Shown piece by piece: positions 39,185 through 48,968 of a DNA stretch of 64,000 bases (position 1 is the stretch's first letter; each line of letters opens with the position of its first letter). Below the pieces are notes generated by a model. The model worked only from the letters and a program-made list of their open reading frames with translations. It ran no database searches and was not told the origin of the DNA. Position numbers and translations under genes: made by a program. Source of the stretch: Pedobacter endophyticus (GTDB lineage Bacteria > Bacteroidota > Bacteroidia > Sphingobacteriales > Sphingobacteriaceae); contig NZ_CP064939.1 in assembly GCF_015679185.1 (NCBI RefSeq), forward strand, positions 2,976,001-3,040,000, given 5' to 3'.

Positions 39185-42100
39185 GAGAATTTATATTTAA
39201 CTATTGCAAACGAGCTGATTTTTTGGCTTTTTTATTCATTTTAGCCTGCGCTTGCTGCCCTGGTAAAACGCTAGCGCAGCAGCAAAGAGAAAGTTTTCTT
39301 TCGGGAACTGTCATGTCTGCCGCTGACCGTAATCCTATATCCGGAGCCGTAATCACTGTCGGTAAAAAATTGACTAATACTGATAGCGAAGGTAAATTTT
39401 CCATGGCAACGACTTTGGAGAGAGGAGAGTTGAAAGTCTCCTTCATGGGGTTCAAGACAAAATTGATTCCTTTTGACTTAAACAAAAGCACAGTAATATT
39501 AATAGTCCTCGAAGTGGATTCACTTGATCTCGGCTCTGTAGAAATTTCCACTGGATATGAGCGAAAAGCGAAGGAACGGGTAACAGGCTCCTTGGACCTG
39601 GTTGACAACAAAAAGCTGAATGAACAGTTTGGCCTAAACATCTTGAACAGATTGGAAGGAATGACTCCGTCAGTGTCCTTTGACAGGGATGGTCAGCGCC
39701 CAGGATTAACGATAAGGGGACTAAGCAGTATCAATGCCTCCAAATCTCCCCTAATCGTGTTGGATAACTTCCCATATGCTGGCGAAATCATTAATATTAA
39801 TCCGAACGATATCGAGAGCATTACTGTCTTAAAAGATGCAGCAGCATCCTCTATTTGGGGAGCAAGAGCTGGAAACGGCGTTATCGTGATCACTTCCAAA
39901 ACAGGGCGCAAGAATCAGGAAATGTCCATCGCGCTGAACAGCAACCTGAGTATAACAACGAAGCCGGATATTTACAAAAGCAAAAATTTTATATCCTCTT
40001 CAGATTATATTGATCTTGAAAAATTTCTATACTCAAAAGGCTACTATCAGTCCCTTCTGGAGAATACCAATACCTATCCGGTTGTATCACCGGTAGTAGA
40101 ACTGCTTTGGAAGCGTGCAGCCGCAACAGCGACAGAACAGGTGCAGATAGACAAACAAATTGAGAATCTGAAGGGAAATGATGTAAGAGAGGACATCGAC
40201 CGTCGCCTATATTCCGGAGGTTACAATCAGCAGTACGCCCTCAGCATTAATGGAGGCAGTGAAAAAAACACCTATTTTTATTCAGCAGGGTACGACAAAG
40301 GAAAGGATCAACTATCTGCTACTAACGACAGGTTATCAATCAAAGCCCAAAACGCCTTTAATCTGAGCGACAGGCTCTCACTGAGAACAGGTCTATTGTA
40401 TACCGCAGCCAATACCCGGTCCGGGAAACCGGATCCAACATCCATCAGATCGGGAGTAGCTCAAGGACTATACCCTTATGCAATGCTTGCTGACAGGGAG
40501 GGCAATTCCCTTCCCATTCCAAAGATCTATCGTGAAAGTTATATTGCAACGGCTGGCGGTGGAAAACTGTTGGACTGGAGGTATTATCCACTAGAGGACT
40601 ATAAAAACTCGGAGAGCTTAAGAAAGTCCCAGGATTTTTTGGCAAACGTTAATTTGGAGTACAGGATTTTGGCATGGCTGCGGGCTGGCGCGAGATATCA
40701 GTCTGAAAAACAAATCACAGATGGGACATCACTTAATACGGAAGGAAGTTTTTTCACCAGAAACATGATCAATCAATTTACGCAGCTCAATCAAGTTACC
40801 GGTATAACAAAGTATATTGTTCCGAGAGGCTCCATTATCGACCTCAATAAGATTGAACTATCCTCCCAGAACCTCAGGACACAGATCGATGTTGATAAAT
40901 CATGGAATAATAACAGCATCAGCGGAGTGATAGGTGCTGAGGTAGGCCGGAACCGTACCAATGGTAACGCGTATCGTACTTATGGCTATAATGATGACCT
41001 TGGCGTGGCAACAGGCCTTATCGATCCAGTCAACAGTTACCCGTTATTTTATGGCGGTACTGCAACTATCGGAAACACCAATAGCTTTTCTGGAACAGAT
41101 AACCGCTCTATATCCTATTATGGCAGTGGAGCATATACATATTTGAACAGGTACAGTATCTCTGGAAGTATCAGGAAGGATCAGTCCAATATCTTTGGGG
41201 TAAATACAAACCAAAAGGGAAGACCATTTTGGTCAGCAGGAGCAGCCTGGGAACTTACAAGGGAAAAGTTCTTTCCGCTTGATGCCTTTTCCTACCTCAA
41301 GGTCAGAGCTACTTATGGAACCAGTGGGAACGTTGACAATTCGCTCTCAGCCCTTACGGTGATGAGTTACACAGGAAGTCCAAATTCGCTTACCGGGTTT
41401 ACCCAGGCGGTAATCAACAAATTTGCAAATCCTGATTTAAGATGGGAGAAGACCGGCATGTTCAATATCGGAGTCGATTTTGCAACTTCCGGCGGCAGGA
41501 TTTCCGGAAGCCTGGATTACTATCAAAAAAGAGGAACAGACCTGTTGGGCGATGCTTTGGTTGATATAACAACCGGCCTGAAGGTTACTTCTGTGCGTAA
41601 GAATGTTGCAGAGATGAGCGGTAAAGGGATCGATCTGACCCTGAATTCAACCAATATAGACCGTAAGGTTAAATGGAGGAGTACATTATTACTGGCATAC
41701 ACCCAGAACCGGGTTCAGGATTATTACCTGAGCACATATCAGGGATCTACCTACATCACTCCCCAGGGAAACTTGGTCACCCCGGTAGCCGGATACCCGG
41801 TATATTCTATCTTTAGTTACCGATCGGCCGGTCTTGATCCGGTAAATGGAAATCCACGGGGATACCTTGGGGATAAAATCAGCACTGATTATACAGCGAT
41901 AACAGGTAATGGTACCCAGGTTGCGGACCTGGTCTACAATGGTCCCTCAACACCGGTTGTCTCCGGCGCAATCAGAAATACGCTGAACTATAAAAATTTT
42001 GAACTCGCGGTTAACATCACTTATAAACTCGGATATTATTTTCGTAAGAGTTCAGTATCATACAGTGCACTGTTTTCGGGCTGGGTACAACATGCTGACT

Positions 42101-42432
42101 ATATGAGCCGATGGCAGAAAACAGGTGATGAACACTTTACCACCATCCCATCTCTTATATACCCGGCCGATCCAAACAGGGATGCTTTTTATGCCGGATC
42201 AGAAACGCTGGTAAGGCGTGCCGATCATTTGAGGCTTCAATATATATCTATAGCTTACAGTGTCCCTGGTATAAAGTCAAAAAAACTACCTATCAGAGAT
42301 CTTAGCATAACAGCAAATGCCTCAAATCTTGGAATACTGTGGGCAGCCAATAAAGACGGCATTGATCCCGACTACCCTTATGATATCAGCCCACCAAAAA
42401 TGCTGTCATTTGGAGTAAGGGCTCAATTTTAA
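39181..42432 (+). CDS. SusC/RagA family TonB-dependent outer-membrane transporter
   Basis: The 1083-residue protein has a signal peptide, then a carboxypeptidase-regulatory-like domain (SGTVMSAADRNPISGAVI, TNTDSEGKFSM). The plug follows (SIWGARAGNGVIVITS with VLKDAAAS) and then a long barrel. Compared with the first SusC, the TonB-box area reads VEISTGYERKAKERVTGS. It overlaps the thioredoxin gene by 4 bp and is followed by susD after 7 bp. The two SusC proteins in the window are clearly different subfamilies and should import different substrates. Confidence 0.96.
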   Translation: MREFIFNYCKRADFLAFLFILACACCPGKTLAQQQRESFLSGTVMSAADRNPISGAVITVGKKLTNTDSEGKFSMATTLERGELKVSFMGFKTKLIPFDLNKSTVILIVLEVDSLDLGSVEISTGYERKAKERVTGSLDLVDNKKLNEQFGLNILNRLEGMTPSVSFDRDGQRPGLTIRGLSSINASKSPLIVLDNFPYAGEIININPNDIESITVLKDAAASSIWGARAGNGVIVITSKTGRKNQEMSIALNSNLSITTKPDIYKSKNFISSSDYIDLEKFLYSKGYYQSLLENTNTYPVVSPVVELLWKRAAATATEQVQIDKQIENLKGNDVREDIDRRLYSGGYNQQYALSINGGSEKNTYFYSAGYDKGKDQLSATNDRLSIKAQNAFNLSDRLSLRTGLLYTAANTRSGKPDPTSIRSGVAQGLYPYAMLADREGNSLPIPKIYRESYIATAGGGKLLDWRYYPLEDYKNSESLRKSQDFLANVNLEYRILAWLRAGARYQSEKQITDGTSLNTEGSFFTRNMINQFTQLNQVTGITKYIVPRGSIIDLNKIELSSQNLRTQIDVDKSWNNNSISGVIGAEVGRNRTNGNAYRTYGYNDDLGVATGLIDPVNSYPLFYGGTATIGNTNSFSGTDNRSISYYGSGAYTYLNRYSISGSIRKDQSNIFGVNTNQKGRPFWSAGAAWELTREKFFPLDAFSYLKVRATYGTSGNVDNSLSALTVMSYTGSPNSLTGFTQAVINKFANPDLRWEKTGMFNIGVDFATSGGRISGSLDYYQKRGTDLLGDALVDITTGLKVTSVRKNVAEMSGKGIDLTLNSTNIDRKVKWRSTLLLAYTQNRVQDYYLSTYQGSTYITPQGNLVTPVAGYPVYSIFSYRSAGLDPVNGNPRGYLGDKISTDYTAITGNGTQVADLVYNGPSTPVVSGAIRNTLNYKNFELAVNITYKLGYYFRKSSVSYSALFSGWVQHADYMSRWQKTGDEHFTTIPSLIYPADPNRDAFYAGSETLVRRADHLRLQYISIAYSVPGIKSKKLPIRDLSITANASNLGILWAANKDGIDPDYPYDISPPKMLSFGVRAQF

Positions 42433-42439
42433 AATAAAG

Positions 42440-43834
42440 ATGATGAAAAAAAGATTAAAAACAATCGAAAACTATAGCAGAATTTTGCCGCTTTTTTCCT
42501 TTGTGGCAATATTACTCCTATTTGGTAGCTGCAAAAAATACCTGGATGCAAAACCGGAAAAATCCATTCAGATTCCCAAAACTATAACAGATCTGCAGGC
42601 ACTTCTGGACTATGCCGATGATATGAACAACATTGGCGCGGCCGCTCTTGAAGTCTGCTCTGACGACTATTATCTTCCGGATAATATCTGGAATGCCCTA
42701 ACTTCAGTAACCAGAAAAAATCTCTATATCTGGGAACGGGATGTATTCAATGATAACTTAAATCCCGGGGACTGGGCAGCAACTTACATACCAGTATATA
42801 AGTCCAATGTTGTGCTGGAGGGTTTAGGAAAACTGGAAAGGGTTTCCTCAAATGCTACTGAATATGATCAGATCAAAGGGGCGGCGCTTCTATATCGCTC
42901 AAGGTCTTTTCTTGAAGCGCTGCAGATATGGGCATTGCCCTATGATCATAATTCGGCACATAATACCTTGGGAGTACCCCTGAGATTAGGATCTGATTTT
43001 AATGAAGTCTCGGTACGATCCAGCATCCGGCAATGTTATGACCAGGTAATAGCGGATCTGAAAAAGGCTGCGATTCTGCTTCCTGTTACTCCGCAACATG
43101 TTATGCGTCCCTCGCGTCCTGCCGCTTATGGTTTATTGGCCAGGACTTACCTGATGATGCAGGATTATGGGAATGCAGGCCTCTATGCAGATTCATGCCT
43201 TCAATTGAAAAATACACTTATTGATTATAACGTTTTAAATAGTACGGCCGCTTTTCCATTTCCCCGCTTTAATGCAGAAGTTATATTCAGCACAACCATT
43301 ATCCCGCAGAACAATTCGGCAAATGGCCGGATTGACAGTATTCTTTACCAGTCCTATTCAGAAAATGATCTTCGGAAAAAATTATACTTCAAGGCTTTCA
43401 CGGCAGTTACGGGTGGAGGATTTGGTTTCAAGGGGAGTTATTATGCTGCCAATAACCTCTTCAATGGGATTGCAACAGACGAGATGCTGTTGATACGTGC
43501 GGAAAGCAGGGCCAGGAAAGGATTCGGTTCAGAGGCATTAGAAGACTTGAATACCCTGCTTGTGAAAAGGTACGCCACCGGTAAATTTGTTCCGTACACC
43601 CTTACCAATACGGCGGATGTTCTTGGTCTGATACTCACTGAAAGAAGAAAGGAATTGCTTTTTAGAGGTTTGAGATGGGCAGATCTGAAAAGGCTTAATA
43701 AAGAAAGCCGCTTTAAGATAACCCTAAAGCGAAATCTTAACGGGAATGTTTTTGAATTGCTACCTGATGATCAAAAGTATGCACTGGCGATACCAAGTAG
43801 TGTGATCGAGCTGAGTGGGATTCCCCAGAACTGA
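42440..43834 (+). CDS. SusD/RagB family outer-membrane lipoprotein
   Basis: The 464-residue protein is shorter than the first SusD. It has a lipobox (LLLFGSCKKYLD), TPR-like helices (YDQIKGAALLYRSRSFLEAL, RPAAYGLLARTYLMMQDYGNA) and the usual C-terminal ILTERRKELLFRGLRWADLKR. It is the third gene of the TlpA-SusC-SusD operon. A bidirectional hairpin lies about 65 bp after its stop. Confidence 0.95.
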   Translation: MMKKRLKTIENYSRILPLFSFVAILLLFGSCKKYLDAKPEKSIQIPKTITDLQALLDYADDMNNIGAAALEVCSDDYYLPDNIWNALTSVTRKNLYIWERDVFNDNLNPGDWAATYIPVYKSNVVLEGLGKLERVSSNATEYDQIKGAALLYRSRSFLEALQIWALPYDHNSAHNTLGVPLRLGSDFNEVSVRSSIRQCYDQVIADLKKAAILLPVTPQHVMRPSRPAAYGLLARTYLMMQDYGNAGLYADSCLQLKNTLIDYNVLNSTAAFPFPRFNAEVIFSTTIIPQNNSANGRIDSILYQSYSENDLRKKLYFKAFTAVTGGGFGFKGSYYAANNLFNGIATDEMLLIRAESRARKGFGSEALEDLNTLLVKRYATGKFVPYTLTNTADVLGLILTERRKELLFRGLRWADLKRLNKESRFKITLKRNLNGNVFELLPDDQKYALAIPSSVIELSGIPQN

Positions 43835-43898
43835 CCAATAATAAACAGGTGCGATTAGTTTACTAGAGTTTTTCATACGAAAACCATTTGCAAAAAAT

Positions 43899-43931
43899 CA
43901 GGCCGCTGGCATAACTTACGCCAACGGCCTG
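43899..43931. terminator. Bidirectional terminator between susD and the DUF6520-type gene
   Basis: CAGGCCG (43899-43905) pairs with CGGCCTG (43925-43931), and TGGC with GCCA continues the stem inside. A run of six A on the left gives a U tract for leftward transcripts. It sits exactly between two convergent genes. Confidence 0.8.
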
Positions 43932-43943
43932 ATGGCCTAAAAA

Positions 43944-44279
43944 TTAAGGCTCTAGTTGGTGCTTGGTTTGGGAAGCATCAATTTGAGACAGATCAGGTCT
44001 TACGGTACCCGAAACTGTTACCGGCTCGGCATAGATGGCGCAACGCATATCGCCACCACCGCAATCCTCAGGCTCTCCACCAGCAGTATATTCGGTGTAA
44101 TTCAGCTGATTGCTTTCGCCAGCTATGGTACTTCCTGTATACACAAACCATTGTTTGGCTCTCTTTTCTTTTACGGTTCCTGGGTTTTCAGGTTGAGTAA
44201 AGGCACTTAAGCCAATAACACCTGCAACTGAAAATATTGCTGCTACAGCAATATTTCTAAAATTGAACAATCTGTTCAT
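43944..44279 (-). CDS. Small exported protein, DUF6520-like
   Basis: The 111-residue protein starts with a signal peptide (IAVAAIFSVAGVIGLSAFTQ) followed by a short mature part with a WFVYTG segment and two cysteines (EDCGGGDMRC) that could form a disulfide. This format, a small peptide of about 90-110 residues with these spacings, matches the DUF6520 family common in Sphingobacteriales. Its function is unknown. It is monocistronic and convergent with the SusD gene. Confidence 0.75.
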   Translation of the reverse strand: MNRLFNFRNIAVAAIFSVAGVIGLSAFTQPENPGTVKEKRAKQWFVYTGSTIAGESNQLNYTEYTAGGEPEDCGGGDMRCAIYAEPVTVSGTVRPDLSQIDASQTKHQLEP

Positions 44280-44376
44280 ATGTTTTGACTTTTTATAGAA
44301 TCAAAAAAGTGTTCCAAAAACTTTAATATTTTATTTAGTTAAGGTTGTCCTTTGGCGGACCTCGCCGGAAACTATT

Positions 44377-44664
44377 TCATAACATAATGATCATGGTTTC
44401 CATTTCCCGGATGATGTTGCCGGCATCATCCGGGATAACCGCGAATAGGCCATGTTTACGATTGTGCGTGAATCTGTGGATAACCCTCTTTTTAGCATGG
44501 GGATACACTAAGACCGGTTTGCACTGATGGATATAAATCCGGATCAGCGCAATGATAAAGTAAATGATAAATCCGATAAACAGCACTACCATATAGGCAA
44601 GTGTGGCCATTAAGGAAATGATCCTGACCACCTGTGTTATCTTTGCTGTATCTAAAACTCTCAT
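44377..44664 (-). CDS. Small membrane protein, unknown
   Basis: I chose the internal ATG at 44664, preceded by GGGTAAAGAA. The 95-residue product begins MRVLDTAKITQVVRIISLM, has two hydrophobic segments (LMATLAYMVVLFIGFIIYFI and the following IALIRIYI) and a basic tail (KKRVIHRFTHNRKHG). An upstream start at 44754 would add 30 low-complexity residues. No family is recognised. It could be a small membrane partner of an exported peptide system such as the DUF6520 gene downstream. Confidence 0.45.
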   Translation of the reverse strand: MRVLDTAKITQVVRIISLMATLAYMVVLFIGFIIYFIIALIRIYIHQCKPVLVYPHAKKRVIHRFTHNRKHGLFAVIPDDAGNIIREMETMIIML

Positions 44665-45066
44665 TTCTTTACCCTGGTTTTTGTTTTCCCTTTGAAAAGC
44701 GGCGCAACCTTGGCGCTGGCCTGCCATTGTTTTGCACTTTATCGTTGTACCCACGTTCCCTATACCAGATGCCCGGCTTTTCTTACCAGTACCGCGGGCT
44801 TTACGAATAATCTGCAGGCTTAGGCTCGGGGACCTCGCAAATTCTATTTCTGGTATTCTCCCTCAGGAATGGAGGGTAAACACGCCGGTACTCCCCATAA
44901 ATATCTTCACTTACAGAAAGATTTAACTTCCTGAAACGAACAACCTAAATTTACGGGACATGAATGTTTTGAACTCTACAGCTTTTTGGTAGTTTTCAGT
45001 TTAAATTTCCACGGCTTTTGACCGGGAATTATAATGCAAATGGTGTCAAAAAACACGAATGGATTT
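44665..45066. other. Spacer without a recognised gene
   Basis: The stretch holds the upstream region of the small membrane protein gene and the 3' side of the Crp/Fnr gene. No gene or strong hairpin was seen in it. Confidence 0.4.
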
Positions 45067-45636
45067 TTAGGTGCGGAGGTATTTCTTTTTGATCTTGTAG
45101 AGGTATTTAGGCTCTATATTCATAAGGGAGGCAGTTATGTCGTGTATGGGCAGATCGAGGAGCCTTTCATAGAATTGCTTAAAGGCGAGGTAACGATCTT
45201 CCGCGTGACCAATGCGCAAAAGTTCTTCAGTTTGTATTCGCTCCTGCATCTTTTCTTCGCATATTTCCATGATCAAATGATTCAAACGGACTTCCTTTTC
45301 AGCTAATGTTTTCACTAAGGTCATGTCGAGAGAATAAACCCAGGTATCTTTTAAAAATGCTACATATTCTGTTGAGACAGCTCTGGAAAAGACTCCACTT
45401 GACGGGGCGATGAACCCAGTTTCTAAAATCCATGAAGTATGCTCTTCCCGTCCGCGGGAAAAATACCCGCGCACGAGTCCATGATCAACAAAATGAAGCG
45501 CTTGGAAGACCTGCCCAGGCATGCAGAGTATAGCACCTTTTCTAAAAAACCTGGACACAAAGAGTCCTGAGAGCAGGGCGATCAATCCCTGGTCTGCATT
45601 CTCCATTGCTCTAAGTTTATTTATAAGGCTTTCCAT
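45067..45636 (-). CDS. Crp/Fnr-type cyclic-nucleotide-binding-domain regulator
   Basis: The 189-residue protein is built like Bacteroidetes Crp/Fnr regulators. The N-terminal cNMP-binding-type beta roll carries FRKGAILCMPGQVFQALHFV, VDHGLVRGYF, ETGFIAPSSG and a dimerisation helix, and the C-terminus ends in ASLMNIEPKYLYKIKKKYL. That C-terminus is a degenerate helix-turn-helix; the last domain is short and lacks the usual R-x-x-G recognition helix. No cAMP-binding phosphate cassette is complete, so the ligand is unknown. It is monocistronic. Confidence 0.85.
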   Translation of the reverse strand: MESLINKLRAMENADQGLIALLSGLFVSRFFRKGAILCMPGQVFQALHFVDHGLVRGYFSRGREEHTSWILETGFIAPSSGVFSRAVSTEYVAFLKDTWVYSLDMTLVKTLAEKEVRLNHLIMEICEEKMQERIQTEELLRIGHAEDRYLAFKQFYERLLDLPIHDITASLMNIEPKYLYKIKKKYLRT

Positions 45637-46574
45637 TTTACCCTTTTGAATTCGTTAAGTCTATATCAGTATTCCATTGGATACCGATTTCCGTATTTCT
45701 TGCAATTCCCAAAACATATAAATCCGGAACGGCTAATCCAAAAATATGATGTGAACGAACCATTTATGATATGAATTGCATGCATGACGCTGTGAATGAC
45801 ATCCGGCTTGCAACATTTTCTATTTCCCGATTACATTTACAAAGAACAAGTTATTGGCAATACCTGTCAAGTTGCTGAATTAGCAACCCCAAGCAACCCC
45901 CAAGCGCCTTTTTTCAAATTTTTATTAATTCAATTAATATCTTAAGGATATCAAATAAGAACACCTTATTTTGATATCAAACTATCAAGAAAAATATTTT
46001 ATTTATTTTTCAACCGGGATAAACTGAGTTTTAGCGTTCACAAATGCGAAGTCAGTCAATTTCCACCCATTAATTATTTCAAAATATATCATCACAAAAG
46101 ATCAAAAAATTTACCATTCGGCTCCTTAATAGCCTACAAAGGGAATGATTGACCATTTGATCAGAAATGAGCCTCCTCACATAAATCACTCTTCATGAAG
46201 CCTTAAGCAAATTTCGGCATGCTTTTCTTGAAAAAAGTCTACAAATGTTGCCAAATGAGGTGACAAATGTCCCTAAATCACTAAACATAGATCCCCGAAA
46301 ATCAGAGAAATTCTGTCTGAACATACATCGGTATAACCGGAATTGCAAAAAAAGGGGATGAATTTGAGTTGTGGTTACACGAAACCCCGTAATAGCCGTG
46401 ACGAAGGAAATTGCAATTACGACTTTAAGGAGCTCGTTATTCTTTGCTCCAGTCCAGATTTTACCATAGAAGCAAAGAGCGAAACAAATGGGGAAAGAGC
46501 GGAGCAGTTCGCAGGCCGCAAATGTGCGAGGGGGATAATATTTAATTGAATATTCTTAAAACAAGATTAAGTAA
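45637..46574. other. Large AT-rich non-coding stretch with an inverted repeat
   Basis: No gene is supported in these 938 bases. Bases 45947-45959 (GATATCAAATAAG) and 45965-45978 (CTTATTTTGATATC) form a hairpin with a 5-base loop. A run of similar 'agcaacccca' units lies at 45880-45905. The stretch borders the mobilization module and may hold its left end. Confidence 0.4.
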
Positions 46575-46718
46575 ATGCAGACTAATATAAACGCTCCATA
46601 CCCTGCTCTTGCTGCCTTGCTTTTCTTCCTTGGTATTGTATCCCCCTACTTTTTTTATTTAGATTCAGATGCCAAAACAGCCAAGGCTTATTGGGCCGGG
46701 ATTGAACGCTGGGGATAA
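46575..46718 (+). CDS. Possible 47-residue membrane peptide
   Basis: The short frame encodes MQTNINAPYPALAALLFFLG and continues with a hydrophobic helix, then DSDAKTAKAYWAGIERWG. The helix and the clean end give it protein-like character. No family is recognised and there is no clear ribosome binding site. It is convergent with the mobilization operon. Confidence 0.3.
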   Translation: MQTNINAPYPALAALLFFLGIVSPYFFYLDSDAKTAKAYWAGIERWG

Positions 46719-46749
46719 CAGACTGACTGTCTGGCATTACTAATATCTG

Positions 46750-47691
46750 CTAGCGTATATTGGTTCTCGCCTGTTTCTTTCTGTGGCGGTTGCGCCCATT
46801 AATGGCTTCGTCATCAATATCATCCTTGATATCTATATCCACAGAAAACACATAGCTATCTTCATTCTGCACAAAATCAGTATGGGATTGATAAGGTTCT
46901 GGCAATGTTTTCATGCCTGTCGTTACTTCCTTGATTTCAGTAGCTACTGATTCCAACTGTTCTTCCTGGACTTTCATCTCTATGCGTTCTTTAAGCGTAC
47001 CATTCTTCAGTGTATTGGAATAGGCCATTGTTTCGTTCAGATGCCTGTCGAAGCCAAACAGATCATCGAATAAACTTTCCCCACTCTGTTTAAAGGCTAC
47101 GCGGTCAAACTGTCCCATTTTCTTTGAATGCTCGGCATTCTTTCCTCGTGAGGTATTCTGCGGACTGAGCTTGATTTTATTAGTGGCATCTTTCCGGCTG
47201 ACAATAACCTGAACGTGCATTTGATCTCCAGGTTTACGGTCTCCTCTTTTTCTAATGCCCTGTTTGACCTCGGAATCATTATGGCTGTAATACCGATAGT
47301 TTTCCAATTTGCCAAACCAGATCAGGTTGAGATGGCTTTCAATACCCGGCCTTTTAAAGTTCTGCGCATAGGCATCCATTACCCGGGCAGCAAATACTTT
47401 CATCTGATCTTTTGCCCCATTTTCTCCATAGCACTGTTTTAAAAACACTATTTCCTTCTGGCTGGGGCTGATGTTGATCAAAAAGAACTTTGCATCATCT
47501 CTTCCCAGTTTAGCAATATTGCCGTCAATCTTTCGCCTGACCTCATAAGGCTCAATATTGGTTTGATTTCCGTTGAACCAGTACTCAGGCTCTTTGTTAT
47601 GGATACGGTTCTCTTTTTCCAGATAATTGACCAGACCACCACTGCCGGCTTTATTATCCGCCTGTTTATTATCTGTAATGTTGATAAACAT
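46750..47691 (-). CDS. Mobilization protein, DUF5712 (BfmC/BtgB-like) putative relaxase
   Basis: The 313-residue protein matches the Bacteroidetes mobilization family that partners BfmA/BtgA. It begins MFINITDNKQADNKAGSGGL, has a central RGDRKPGDQMHVQVIVSRKD with the conserved histidine of the metal-binding motif, and shows SPQNTSRGKN downstream. Such proteins act as relaxases nicking oriT. It follows bfmA after 18 bp on the same strand. The C-terminal 60 residues are variable. No type IV secretion or coupling protein gene is in the window, so transfer would depend on a helper element. Confidence 0.85.
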   Translation of the reverse strand: MFINITDNKQADNKAGSGGLVNYLEKENRIHNKEPEYWFNGNQTNIEPYEVRRKIDGNIAKLGRDDAKFFLINISPSQKEIVFLKQCYGENGAKDQMKVFAARVMDAYAQNFKRPGIESHLNLIWFGKLENYRYYSHNDSEVKQGIRKRGDRKPGDQMHVQVIVSRKDATNKIKLSPQNTSRGKNAEHSKKMGQFDRVAFKQSGESLFDDLFGFDRHLNETMAYSNTLKNGTLKERIEMKVQEEQLESVATEIKEVTTGMKTLPEPYQSHTDFVQNEDSYVFSVDIDIKDDIDDEAINGRNRHRKKQARTNIR

Positions 47692-47709
47692 AAACTTGAG
47701 TTTAATTGT

Positions 47710-48282
47710 TTATAGTAATCTGATCTGCTCTTTGGTAAGGGCAATAAGATCTTCTTTTTCCCTGGCAGAAGTCATCATGCCGAACGCATCCCTTGACCGG
47801 ATATAACTATCCAGAATAAAGACAAACTGCGCTTTCATAGCTTGCTTGCTGTTAAGACCTTCAAGTATCTTATTTAAAATCATTACTGATTCACCGAATG
47901 CATTTGCAAGGGCATTTTGATTATTCAGCACATTCGCATTGTGCTTCAGCACTTCATTATTGAAACGGTCTATAATCTGCCGCTGTGATTCGGATATTCT
48001 GCTCATCTCCATTTTGGCAGGAATGAGAAGCATCTCTTCCTGTGCCTTGATGAAGCCGATGTACTTCTGATGGTTTTTAACCAGCATATTTTTTAACAGT
48101 TCATCATTGAAATCAAGCGGATCTTTTTTACTCCTATAGAAATAATCCACCATCTGCGCGAAAACCAACCGCTTTGAACGTCCCAGTTTTAAAACGATCC
48201 TGTCCAATTTCAGCGCAGTCTGCCTGTTGAACTTTATCGTGCTTAGTGTTTCTTCCTTTGTATTGATCGGATCAGTTGACAT
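47710..48282 (-). CDS. BfmA/BtgA-type mobilization accessory protein
   Basis: The 190-residue protein starts with a ribbon-helix-helix-like segment (TIKFNRQTALKLDRIVLKLG) and continues as a long helix-rich protein. This is the pattern of BfmA/BtgA proteins from Bacteroides mobilizable elements, which bind oriT and help the relaxase. It is the first gene of the mob operon; a cluster of three hairpins lies directly upstream. Confidence 0.85.
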   Translation of the reverse strand: MSTDPINTKEETLSTIKFNRQTALKLDRIVLKLGRSKRLVFAQMVDYFYRSKKDPLDFNDELLKNMLVKNHQKYIGFIKAQEEMLLIPAKMEMSRISESQRQIIDRFNNEVLKHNANVLNNQNALANAFGESVMILNKILEGLNSKQAMKAQFVFILDSYIRSRDAFGMMTSAREKEDLIALTKEQIRLL

Positions 48283-48310
48283 AACATTTAATCGTTAAAT
48301 TAATTATTTA

Positions 48311-48459
48311 TATATCTGCATATATAGCCTACCCATGCTATAGATATGCAGATATATTGAACCCTGCCTGGGGTTCCTTTTTCTTTTACCCTGGCCCTCC
48401 CACGGGCCCTAAGAACCCCTGGAGGGTTCTTCAAGCGGGCCTTACGGTATCGTAAGGCC
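48311..48459. other. Candidate origin of transfer: three adjacent hairpins
   Basis: Three inverted repeats lie in a row upstream of bfmA. The first is 48311-48328 with 48337-48356 (13 matched bases TATATCTGCATAT plus ATAGC, 8-base loop). The second is AAGAACCC/GGGTTCTT at 48411-48431. The third is a perfect 9-bp GGCCTTACG/CGTAAGGCC with GTAT loop at 48438-48459. This position and architecture fit oriT plus the binding site for the accessory protein. The first repeat may double as an autoregulatory operator. No nic site is identified. Confidence 0.55.
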
Positions 48460-48659
48460 AGAAAGTAGGGCCACTGCCCAACTTCCGCTTGCTCCTTTTT
48501 CTGGAAAATGAAAAAGGACTTTTTGCATACTGCCATAACCCCTCGAATTTTTTTAGTAGGAGACCGATCCCAACAGATCTCCCATTAAAAAAATCTATTT
48601 TAAAACGTTTCGCTACTATGTCAAAACCCGCAAAGCCATAGTCCGATCTTAAGATAAAT

Positions 48660-48968
48660 TCAACCTAATACAACTTCGTTTTCCAGGTTCCAGGACACCT
48701 CGCTTCCAAGAAAAGGATTATAGGACGGGCTGTAAAAGATGTACCCAAAAACCTGAAGCTCACTGATACATTTGTGATAGGTAGAGGTCGATAAGATCTT
48801 GGATGAACGCATCAGTTTGCTTCTGCTCACCTGGAAAGGGTGAGTCAAGCCGAGGTTTTCTGAGGCAAAAATCAGCGCAGCCAAAAGGCTCACGTGAAAC
48901 GCTGAAAGCCTCTGATCCGCCTGAATCCTGTCTTTAAGATATTCAAGATTTTTATTTACGCTCCCCAT
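48660..48968 (-). CDS. Mobile-element protein of unknown function
   Basis: I start this at the internal ATG (48968; MGSVNKNLEYLKDRI), because the longer frame from 49070 lies inside the next gene. The 102-residue product has a helical centre (FHVSLLAALIFASENLGL) and a winged-helix-like segment (VSRSKLMRSSKILSTSTYHK, ISELQVFGYIFYSPS). The latter pattern resembles replication or plasmid-maintenance proteins in Bacteroidetes mobile elements. It overlaps the helix-turn-helix gene upstream by 17 bp. Confidence 0.6.
   Translation of the reverse strand: MGSVNKNLEYLKDRIQADQRLSAFHVSLLAALIFASENLGLTHPFQVSRSKLMRSSKILSTSTYHKCISELQVFGYIFYSPSYNPFLGSEVSWNLENEVVLG

Noticed and set aside
46343..46549. 68-codon plus-strand ORF
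   Set aside because: No protein family or ribosome binding site; isolated in a non-coding stretch.
48300..48536. 78-codon minus-strand ORF upstream of bfmA
   Set aside because: It runs through the three hairpins of the candidate oriT and has low-complexity, basic composition.
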